A DNA stretch of 64,000 bases, taken from positions 255,001 through 319,000 of the forward strand of contig JAMWET010000736.1 of the NCBI GenBank assembly GCA_024036415.1, read 5' to 3'. The translations under genes and the position numbers were made by a program. A model generated the notes under the pieces. It was not told where the DNA came from. It did not search any database and saw only the letters and a list, made by a program, of their open reading frames with translations. Numbering within the stretch: position 1 is the first letter of the stretch; each line of letters opens with the position of its first letter. This document shows positions 54,690 through 64,000 of this stretch, in pieces. This DNA comes from Prochilodus magdalenae (Eukaryota; Chordata; Actinopteri; Characiformes; Prochilodontidae).

Positions 54690-55010
54690 ATTAGGGACGC
54701 GAGAGAAAAGATTCATAAAACAAATCCTGGTCTTACAATTGAAAGCTCAATGAGGCCAGCGCAGACTGCGGCGAGGGCTTTACAATAAGGCCGACTGTGC
54801 CGTCTTCAGCAGGCTCTGTTGTAATTGCGTTGACCCTGCCCATGCCACGCTAGCCTGGTTTTCTTATCAAGCCCGCCTAGATAAGTCCTCAGCTCCAGAC
54901 TTCATTAAATATCTCATCTATATTAAATAGTGCAGGGTCCCCTGGCTAATGCTTCACCCGAAGCCATCCTAAAGGCTCTGTACCATCGGCTTTGGAACAC
55001 TGGAATGACC
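54690..55010. other. Candidate non-coding regulatory block
   Basis: Unique sequence with repeated CpGs (gggacgcgagag near 54692, gactgcggcgagggc near 54764) and ttcttatcaagcccgcctag followed by ataagtc, giving GATA-like cores in both orientations (54862-54890). Constraint is inferred from texture only. Confidence 0.25.
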
Positions 55011-57935
55011 TACAGCTCTGCTCCGAAGATGCTTGTTTCTACGAAGCAGTGTTTTCTTGTCACTCTCCTTGTCTCTGTTTTATTTTGTCCATTCTGACAC
55101 CTGTTGTGCGCTCTGTCTTCTGTCACAGGACAGCTAATACCAAAAAGCCTCTGTTTTAGATGACTAAATTGCTATGGGGTACAGATTAGTGTAGTCTCTC
55201 TGAATTATGATGCATGACTATGTCCTTCCTCACTGGCAATGCTATGTTCCTAGCATTTTTAGTTCAGGCCTTCACTAGATGTGAAGCACCTCATTTACCT
55301 GGCTTGCAATTCACATACTCACATGTAGCAGGCTGAACATTCTCCTCCAGGGGGAACTATTGATCATTTAGCCATTTAGCAGCGATTCTCAGTGGCTCGG
55401 TGACTCAGTGTTTTCCAGTCAACGGTTTGTGATATTGTGCTCCTGATTCCATTTTCTTCTCTCTAACTTGCCCTCCATCCTGACAAGCTCTAAATTGTAC
55501 ATAAGTAGCATGGGTGCTCATTTGCCTAAGAAATTGTCGGGTGTGTTAAGTTTAGAAATAGATCCACCCGCTCTGCCTTTACGTCAAGATAGATTGTGTC
55601 TAGGAATCTGCCACTTGTTCGTGTTAACCAGCATTTGCTATAATAACAGAAATTCCAGATTAATGCTGGGCCATTTGCTGTGGGCATAAAAAAGACAGTG
55701 ATTCACATGGATGGCTTTTTTTCCCAGTGGTTAACCATATAGAACATACACCTAAAAGTGTCTGGCTGTGCATGTCTTTGTTTCGACTGTATCTAATGAT
55801 ATACTGCACTGTGATTAGACAATCGGCTCTGTATCAGTAAAATTAGTTGTACATAAAAGTGTTTCATTTCTAATGTTTTTAGATGTTTTACTTATTTTGA
55901 AAAGTTACTGTAAGTGTGTGTTGTCTTATGTTACCTTTCCTTTTTTCTTAGCACAGTTTAGTTTTTAGTTTAGTTTATGCTTCTACAGGTGATGCATCAT
56001 ATTTCTCAAGTGTCTTCGACCTTGTCATCAGCGCTCCCAAAAAGCCGATGTAATATTTCAGAGTGGAAAATCTTGTTTTTCTAAAATCAAACTTGAATGT
56101 TTTGCCTTTTTTCATCTAGAAACTGGCAGTCGCTTTAGATCTTCCTGCCTCCAAGTCAACAGTGACATTGCACCAGTAGCGTGGGAGGGGCTCTACAGCT
56201 GAATCCTTGCTTTTATTGGATCTACTGGATGAATTTAGCAAGCGTTTGAATGCTGCACATGTCATATATCAGAAAGCTCCACTTCTTTACTTTAACACAG
56301 TATATGCAGTTGTTTATATACTAAACATATAAAGCCATGCACGTCAGCAGACGTGTCCATCTTGAGGGGTTAACTGTGTTACATTTACAGTGTTTCTGTG
56401 ATGAGTGCTTACAGGTGGATGCTGTTGCCTTCTGGGACGGGGATAAAAATACAAAATGATTAAAATGATTCTCAGGATTCAACACAGCTTGAAGTTCAGT
56501 TTTGTAGAGTCATTCCCTCATGTGAAGCTGAGGATTTCAGGGTGTGCCGGCAGAAGCTTCTCTCAGCCCTTTCAAGAATAGGAGTACCCTTCAACATTGT
56601 GTCAGGAATTCCCCTGTGGGAAAGTGTGGGGGGAGAAATCTGGGAGTGATCCCCTGTTCACTTTTCCATGCTATTTTCACCATCTTTGAGCAGTGATGCT
56701 CAGCTCTAGTGAAGATGACAGCCAATGAGAGTGGGCTCTTTTTCTCATCAGGAGGCTTCACACACAACACTGCTGGGATTTCACAGGTGTTTCCATAGAG
56801 GGGAATTAAAAATCATTAGCAGGTGCTTCTCTACATTCCTGCCTCCTGCCACCGGTCTCACACGAGGGATTCTCCTACCCTGTGAGCTCATGCTCTGGAC
56901 CAAGCTTTTTTTGGCTTGGTGTTGTGGTTTGCGAACCTGGCAGTATTCTTTCCTTCTCCATTTCACACTACAGTGGCATCTACCCAGAATCAGTTGACTC
57001 CCACCCACATCCTCCTCCCACTGTTCTTGGCCAGTTATTGAAGTTGGCCCCATATAGAGTCCATTCAGTTTTCACCATTGCGTACTGTCAGTCCAGTGTC
57101 CCTTCATTTATAACCATTTTTTTTACATGCCAAACAGAAAATAACACATGAAGTGTGATTTATACTGGAGGTAGCAATATAAGCTACTATAAGAAAATCA
57201 TATTGTTTTCTGTGCGCATCATATAATTACCCTTTATTTTATAAATCTGACATTTAGTTTCCCATTTCGTTTCCAATGAGGTTCTAAGTTTTCAAAACAC
57301 ATACAGTATAATTACAGTGTGCGGTAATGTCAGTATGTCTGCTGTAAGAAATACAGGATAGGAGTTTAAAACCCCTCTGACTTCCAGTGCCCCATTATAG
57401 ACTATTGCTACTGTAATGTTCAGAATGGCCTTCGGAGAGCTGCTCTTTCTTCCCCATTAGTGTAAAGTGATGGAGCCCTTTCCTTGTCACGTTCTTAAGG
57501 CCTGTGCTGAAGACCTACAAAAGTGAAAGTGTCCAGTTTGTTCTGGGATCAGTAATGCAATACGTCGACCTCTGAGCAAATGTCACAGGCTCTTAAGCAA
57601 GCCTTGACATGAGGGGAACTGTCTGAAGAGCTATTGGAAATCTATGTTGTCTTTGACTGGAAGTAAGTTGAGCAAAGCGTTACAGCAAAAACATCTAAAA
57701 TCCCCAGTTCTGTTAGAACGCCCCGGGCTCTCACTGATGTTGACCGTTAATCCAGGGGTTGTTATTTCTGTGTATTATGTATTATTTAGGCATTATTTAT
57801 AGATTTGTTATTGTTGTCATATTGCTATACAACTGCATTGTTACGTAAGTGACAGTTATGTCATGTCATGTATACAGTTTAAGTGTATCTGTATATTTGT
57901 AACTCAGTTTGCTGATGTGGTGTTTTCTCTTACAG

Positions 57936-58092
57936 GAGGACACTCCAGAAAGCCCTTCTCTGACAGACATGCCACTGGGCCGACCTCGCGAGGAGCTGGA
58001 GCGGCGTATCTCTCACTCACTCTACCCCGCAACTGTAGAGGGTCTGGATGACACCCTGAGCCCCCGATCCACTGTCACCAACAGAATGATGG
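57936..58092 (+). CDS. pard3: pard3 exon: linker after PDZ3
   Basis: The exon starts after tacag at 57931-57935 and ends before gtgagg at 58093. It has 52 codons plus one base, so it leaves in phase 1. The product EDTPESPSLTDMPLGRPREE continues with LERRISHSLYPATVEGLDDT and ends SPRSTVTNRMMG-. The patch RRISHSLY...EGLD...S.R.....RMMG lines up with the conserved stretch between PDZ3 and the aPKC-binding site in vertebrate PARD3. The N-terminal third (EDTPESPSLTDMPLG) is less conserved. The region is expected to be unstructured, and RRIS is a basophilic-kinase-like site by pattern only. The next exon, which should carry the first residues after the Gly codon, is not in the window. Confidence 0.93.
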
Positions 58093-58901
58093 GTGAGGAG
58101 TTATCACACATGCATACACACCAAACGTGTGGGGATGCTTAGCATTAACTGAGCGATGTTTGCTCTCAGCAGTGAAATCCGAAACCTAAAGGTCTCGGAG
58201 GTCAAAAGAGTTCATATGTGTTTTCATAATGGATTTTAAAAGAAAACTGTCAAAATTAAAGCCTGCTCTTGCAAACAGAAATAGAGTTCAGTGCTGAAGC
58301 TCAATACACCCTAATGAGCAGTCAAGGGCTGTTTAATCAGCAAAGCTTTACAGGTATTTGATTTCTTACTTAGTGAGTAACAGTAAAGGTTAAGATGGAC
58401 AGCTTACAGACACACACCTACATGCAGACATTTGCACGCTGACTTCAGTACCTGTAATGTTTGCGAATGCTTTCTAACTTGTTTTTGTACATTTATGAGC
58501 CTTCACTGCATAAACCTAAACATGCTCTATAGTGTGTGTGGAAGTATATACACACTAGGGGTCAAAGTAAACCATCCCTCTTTGGCTGTGTGGTACTGTA
58601 ATTAAGGCTTGATGTCGCTTTCACTCCCAGATTCTATTTGGTCTGATTCTGCATGATTGGATGCAGGTATTTTTCTACAAACTCCAAGTCCCTTTTTTCT
58701 TTCCCATTGCCCGATTGGGATTGGCAGTTCAATTCTTTCGCTGCCAGAACTGCCAATTTTCACTGGACCTTTCAGCCACACCGTTGCAACTTTGAACAGC
58801 ATGCTGGAAGAGTATGTCCTGCTTCCCTTTCCTCCTCGCTCTATAGTTTCTCTTCCTTCTTCCTTGCTTCTCTCCATCCTCCTCAAGCTGGTCATGTTTG
58901 T

Positions 58902-58906
<5 letters not shown>

Positions 58907-58938
<32 letters not shown>

Positions 58939-58953
58939 TCTCTCTCTCTCTCT
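58907..58953. repeat. CT microsatellite
   Basis: Two CT runs separated by cacac. Leu/Ser frames and the reverse Arg/Glu frame across it are artefacts. Confidence 0.95.
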
Positions 58954-59756
58954 TTATCATGCACACGCTGTCTGTTCACTCTGCCCTACTTGCCACAATT
59001 GCCTCCCCCGACAGGCACTGACACAGTCTTTCAGAAAAGCCTGCATGATCATAAATATCTCCAGCGCCAGCATGAAAGAGTTTCTAAAACTGCAGCACTT
59101 CAAGGGCTCGAGCTTTCAGCCCCGGCAGCACACGCAGGACAAACGAGCGACGTAGAGAAGTCACAGAAAAGTTTGGCATGGGGAAGATGGGGGCCGTCAC
59201 TATCGGCAAGCTTGACAAATTGTCATATTTTCTGTCTGCTGTGTTTCCATTCCCCCTGAAATTATATGTATTTTTTTTCTTGTCAAAAATATACCGTGGC
59301 TTCGCTCATTCATTCCCCATCCTTTTTGCTTGTCAGTTTATTTCTGTTTTGTAAACACACATCAAAAGTTGGCACACCGATACGAGCAATAAGGCATCAT
59401 TACATGGGCCATTTCTGTCACTCTAAATGACACTATAGATGCTGTATGACCTCCCATTTAACAGAACGGCGAGCCACACAGTGATATATGGCCTGTGTCT
59501 GGAGTGCTAGGATGGCGTTAGGGAAAAAAAAGCAGCAAGGTGAGGACCTGACTGACAGCATGTACTGAATCATGTCAGAAAGAGAGTCTTCAGCAGACAC
59601 AACTCATTTCACCGAATCCGCCGAATATATCACCTGTCACTCAAAAGTAGGGACATGCAAGGTTTTGAGTTTGCAAGGTTAGTCTGATAGTGTCCTTCTG
59701 GGTAGCTGCAATGAGGAAGAACCCTCTAGAATAGTCATTACACTGAGCATTGTGAT

Positions 59757-60030
59757 TGGTACGCTACCGTTTAAAAGTTTGGAATCACTATTTTCTTTAA
59801 CACATAACTTGTTTTTATTAAAGATGCATGCAGGTAATAGTGCTAATGTAATATGCTGCTATTCAACAACTTCATAGAGCTTAACTAATGTGTTAGAAAG
59901 CTGTTAAAATGAGTAATAACCTTCTGGTTAGTATAGCAGTTATAGCAGTGATCCCATGCTTTCCAATGGTAGTGTTAATAGAACCAGTGTACATGTTACA
60001 TTACAAGTCCTAAGAGAAATAAAATATATA
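59757..60030. mobile_element. Possible Tc1-type terminus
   Basis: The sequence ttggtacgctaccgtttaaa then agtttggaatcact is close to the terminal text of a common fish Tc1 family. The following 240 bases are AT-rich and unassigned, and no second terminus or transposase text was found. Confidence 0.4.
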
Positions 60031-61609
60031 ATACATAATAATAATAAGGAGAAAATAAATTCACTCTGTTCTTGTTAATCCTAGGAAAAACTGAATGCTT
60101 TTACTCAGCAAGAGGTAAGAATAGCCTGCCTGACAGAACAGCACACCCTGAGAATGTGTCTAACTTTATATGTCAAAGTAATTCACTTCCATCACTCAAA
60201 GCAATTTCCTAAGTTTGGATTAAAGGAGTGGTGCCTTTCAGAGCTGTTGATTTAGGAAGTGAAATGCCTCCAAGTCAAAAATGGGAAAAAAAGGTTATCC
60301 CTGTTAAATTGTTCAAGAAAATACCCCATTGTGCTGCACTGCTGCAAGCTGGAACAGGTAGAGGTGTTAAGAGTACAGAAATGATTGATGGATGGCAGAT
60401 GCCCACTCAGGCTCAGCTTTTATTCACAATATTCTGATTTATAGTGAAATACAGCTGGAAAGAGAGAAGGAACCGGAGCGGTGAGTTAGCTGGAGTTAGG
60501 CAAGGCATTAGAATGTAATGGATGGATTGAATTTGCGCTGTATGTGAATGCTTTGGCAGAGCAGCTGAATGACATTTTACATGACACAGGGAAGGATTTC
60601 TAATGAGCAGGAATATAAATTGGTGGGATTTGCTGCAGTACTGAGATTCCATAGGAAAATGCAGTGGGTGGTGTCGAGGCTGACTTAACAAGAGTACTGT
60701 GAGACATTTTGAGAGTATTTTAAAGTTTTTACAGAGGAAAATATTAAAAATGCTTTAAGCTAAAGCTTAAATGGAATTCTGATAGATATAAATGTGAGAA
60801 AACACTTGTGTTTTCTGTCTGTCTGAGAACTGCGTGGGAGTGGTTATAAGCAGCTTTGATTGACAGCTCTCTGTCCAACCTAGGATGGTTGGACAGATCC
60901 TAGCCTGCTCCGCCCACATACAAAGCTAAAAATATTATCCAGCTTTTATGTGATGCTCACAGAACAAAAGAAGTCACAAGTAAATAAACACACTGACCGA
61001 CAACAGATGCAGCAACACCTTAATTAATGTATGTAATGACATTATACATTCATCTTTTTTTATAGGATTGTTTACTTTTGATATTGGCTCTATTAATTCT
61101 ATTAATTTAAAGTTCAAAATAAAGTAATTGCATGGAAATTGCAGAGCAGAGTGTTAGCATGCTGCTTGTTGCTACAGCGCAATAGTGATCAAAATATTCC
61201 ATCCCAAGGACATTTTGTTCTGTTCCCAGTAAAAAAGAGGGAAAAATAAGGAAAACATGGAAGTCAGAGTGATGGAGGGATGGGCTAGTTAATCCTGCTA
61301 TACACTGCTATTTTATCGATTGCCGCGCCACGTCTGGCTTAGATTGATAGACCAAGGTGCAAGACGACTGCCAGAAGGATGGTCTGCTGTCTGTGCAAGT
61401 GTGTATGTATGAGGCCCACATGTGCACACACGCACAGAGGAGTGATTCCTCTAACTGTCTGCCGCCACTACATCAGCCTGTGACATTGTCAGCTGCTGCT
61501 TCCACCTGCTAAAGCACCGACACTGAACAAAATGTGGTTTACACTGGACCTAATGCAACTCTTCTTTATCTCAAACTCTGTACTTTCTTTCTTTTTGACT
61601 TCCTGTCTC

Positions 61610-61634
61610 TTCCTTCCTTCCTTCCTTCCTTCCT
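61610..61634. repeat. TTCC microsatellite
   Basis: Six TTCC units inside a wider pyrimidine-rich stretch (61580-61650). Confidence 0.9.
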
Positions 61635-62279
61635 TTCTGTCTTTCTTTACTATTGAATCCAGCACTTCAGACAGTCTGTTTACCTTTGAGTGACTGAATT
61701 TTGCAGAAATCAAAAATAAGTGGCATTTCCCTGTAAGCCCTCATTCATTGAGCTAGGTGTAGAGTGTGAGATGTGGACACTCCATCATCACGTTCTTCTT
61801 TGTGGTCAGGGGGCATTAGTGAGATCACAGACGGCGCTTGGAATCTGGCCTTAATTGAAAAGTCTGACTAGAAGCATGAAGTCACACTGTGTCGCAAATT
61901 GAAGGTACCGCCAATTGCTTCTGGACCTGCTGTTCAGCAGAGTGACCCAGGTTTAAACTAACTAAATAAACAAATAAATAAACACGGGGTAGTGAGTTCT
62001 GGTGGAAATGGCATTGGGGTGAAGAGGGGATGCTGAGACTTCACCTCGCCATGGGGTGGAGGGCGCAGGCAGCAGCCGCTGCTCAGGGGAGCGGCAAATG
62101 AAGAGGATGGAAATGGCAGAGGATCTCAGCCCCACACTGCTGTGAAAGGCTGGCTATTGGAGTCTGACACAGCCCAGTTCCACATCTACTGACCCTAGTT
62201 TATTTACAGGTGGGCAATGTAAACTCAAATTTATATCACAAGAATTTTTACTTTCTGGATAATAATGATATGAGGGAAT

Positions 62280-62328
62280 ATCTATCTACCTATCTATCTA
62301 TCTACCTATCTATCTATCTGTCTATCTG

Positions 62329-62361
<33 letters not shown>

Positions 62362-62367
62362 ATATAT
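62280..62367. repeat. CTAT microsatellite
   Basis: About 22 CTAT units with CTAC and CTGT variants, ending in tatatatc. Confidence 0.95.
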
Positions 62368-62373
62368 CATTAG

Positions 62374-62401
62374 ACTGGAGTATAATATATTATACTCCAG
62401 T
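62374..62401. repeat. Perfect 28-bp palindrome
   Basis: The half actggagtataata is followed at once by its exact reverse complement, with no spacer and no mismatch. It sits seven bases after the CTAT array. Confidence 0.95.
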
Positions 62402-63774
62402 TAAATAGAAACTGGCACTAATAGACAGACAGACATTTAACAACAGAGATGGACAGACTGTAAAGCAGAAGACTGGGCATTTCCACTTTCACTCTGTGTT
62501 TCCTCAGCTTCCTTGGGTATAATGAAGTGCACAGGAGGTGCTTGGTAGCATGTGTGCAGTGTAAAACATCACCATCCAGAGAAACGTTCAAACACTCTAG
62601 CCTCCACGTCCTCATCAGAATGCTAATGAAAGACCTAAAGAATTAGAAAATGGCATTCAGTCTTTATAAAAAAATGTCTGTGTATTTTTGGGCGAAATAT
62701 TCCATCCATGTATTTTAGAGAACGTCAGTAAGGAAGTGTTTAACCAAAATAAACATAATTCAGAAACATTAAAGAACTGAAGAAGGGTTAATCTGCTGTA
62801 GTGGTTTATGTCTTGTGAACACCATCTGTGTTGTTGTGGCTGAGACCATGCAGATTTCCCATGAGGAAGATTCATTTTGAGTTGTTTTGTGTTATTGTAT
62901 GAATTCTTGGCCCATAATTTTTTTTTCCCGGTTACATTAAGTCATTACAGGATGTTCGTGACCTAACCTAAGCTGTTGCAAGCTATTGGTGTCTGTTGAT
63001 TGCTAGTCCATGGGAACTTGTGATTAATGCCACATGCTGGCCTTTTTTGTTCTCCTCCTAGATAATTTAGCTTGACCTAAAATGTAAAATTATGTTTTAT
63101 CTAAGACTTAGAGGGGGGGGTCGACATGCCGCAACTAAGCCTATTAAATAAACCCAGTGACCCAGCAGGCCTGCGCGGTATTAGAGGGAGGCGATTTTAA
63201 GCAAGCTGGAAAGTGACCATGTGCACCATTCAAAATGATTTTTCCTCTCAGCAGCATCTCTTCCCATGATTAGCTACCCAATGGATGGCTTTTATATCCA
63301 TGGCAGCATGGATTAGCTAATGATCTTTGATCAATAGTCTTGGCTGTCATCGGAGGCTGTAGTATAGTGTCCTCTACTACAGAGAAAGTGCACAGGAAGT
63401 GAGGAGTGCTGCTAGTGTGACACTGCTTCTTGTAATTCAGCAATCCTGAGGCTGAAAATGGAGCTCTGGGTTTCAGAGTGCTGCCTTCTCGCTCCTTCAG
63501 AGGGCCTATCCTGCATTATCATGTGACCCAACCATCTCTTCCCTCATCATTTGCGTTCTGTCAGGGGTGGGGTTGTACACCTGGTATTTAAGATTTCTTG
63601 TGTGTTAGATTCTTTAGGAGAGATTTCACCACAGCCTCCATACACTGCGCATTTGGGAATCCTTAGCTTTTCACAATGCAAAACTGAAAGTACCCCCCAC
63701 CCCCAAATTGCAAAAATGATTGTGTTTTTTTTTCTTCACTTTACCTCACTTAAATGTTCATCTCATAAACCGTT

Positions 63775-63945
63775 TCAACCTTCTGGGACATAAGGAGGGT
63801 ACTGGACCCTATCCCAGCACTCACTGGGTGAAAGACTACCCCACACACAATTTAGCATCTCCAGTCCACCTCACCATATGTCTTTGAACCATGGGAGGAA
63901 ACCCATACAGACACAGGCAGGGGTGCCACCATGCTGCACATTTAT
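63775..63945. mobile_element. Dispersed fish repeat fragment
   Basis: Carries ggaccctatcccagcactca, aatttagcatctccagtcca, catatgtctttgaaccatgg and gaggaaacccatacagacac. This order is typical of a very common interspersed repeat in fish genomes that I recognise but cannot name. It is cut off near the poly-A run at 63950. Confidence 0.5.
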
Positions 63946-64000
63946 GAAGTAAAAAAAAAAAAAAAACAGTACCAATACAATTGATCCACAAAACCCTAAA

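Larger units (their letters stand above)
58093..64000 (+). other. pard3: Start of the next pard3 intron, at least 5.9 kb
   Basis: Donor gtgagg, phase 1. No further PAR3 exon was found to the window end. Contents: CT array at 58907-58953, Tc1-type terminus at 59757, TTCC at 61610-61634, CTAT array at 62280-62367, a perfect palindrome at 62374-62401, a dispersed repeat at 63775-63945 and a poly-A run at 63950-63966. Unique blocks without repeats at 59300-59650, 61740-62160 and 63120-63560 carry no recognisable gene. The last has several ATTAGCTA-like motifs and may be regulatory. Confidence 0.8.

Noticed and set aside
58653..59259. 200-codon and 122-codon plus-strand frames
   Set aside because: They share a CT microsatellite, no domain is recognised, and they lie in the intron after the last visible exon.

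Overview
This is vertebrate, almost certainly teleost fish, DNA. It carries seven coding exons of one gene on the + strand, embedded in long AT-rich introns. The introns hold relics of several Tc1/mariner families, tRNA-derived SINE-like copies, a decayed LINE, a fold-back MITE family, very long microsatellites and two minisatellites. From memory, the MITE family is abundant in otophysan fish (characins, catfishes, electric eels). That lineage is a weak inference; the teleost call is firmer.

The gene is pard3, the cell-polarity scaffold PAR3. It is the PARD3 rather than the PARD3B type, judged by the wording of PDZ2 and PDZ3. The visible exons are 320-445, 6804-7276, 14000-14139, 17843-17971, 42591-42779, 43205-43375 and 57936-58092. 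Joined, they read in one frame for 461 codons plus one partial codon at each end. They cover the second half of PDZ1, the PDZ1-PDZ2 linker, all of PDZ2, all of PDZ3 and the start of the linker toward the aPKC-binding region. The N-terminal oligomerisation domain, the first half of PDZ1, the aPKC site and the C-terminal coiled coil lie outside the window. Whether this is the aa or ab teleost paralogue cannot be decided here.

Layout: 1-319 is the end of an upstream intron. The introns are 6.4 kb (PDZ1 to linker), 6.7 kb, 3.7 kb (inside PDZ2), 24.6 kb (between PDZ2 and PDZ3), 425 bp (inside PDZ3), 14.6 kb (after PDZ3) and at least 5.9 kb at the right edge. The 24.6-kb intron holds most of the mobile and repetitive DNA: a 735-bp CT array, a 30-bp G-rich minisatellite, a 184-bp higher-order minisatellite, a roughly 680-bp TA array, a Tc1 element with clear terminal repeats and a LINE relic carrying a hairpin-forming inverted repeat.

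There is no second protein-coding gene, rRNA gene, intact tRNA gene or CRISPR array that I can support. Most other open frames are low-complexity artefacts of microsatellites or decayed transposon pieces. I found no convincing new biological system. The most useful observations are a GC-AG intron inside PDZ3, a NAGNAG acceptor fed by a CT microsatellite, a duplicated proline-rich segment in the PDZ1-PDZ2 linker, a possible frame-shifting cassette exon, several candidate non-coding regulatory blocks and unusual palindromes.
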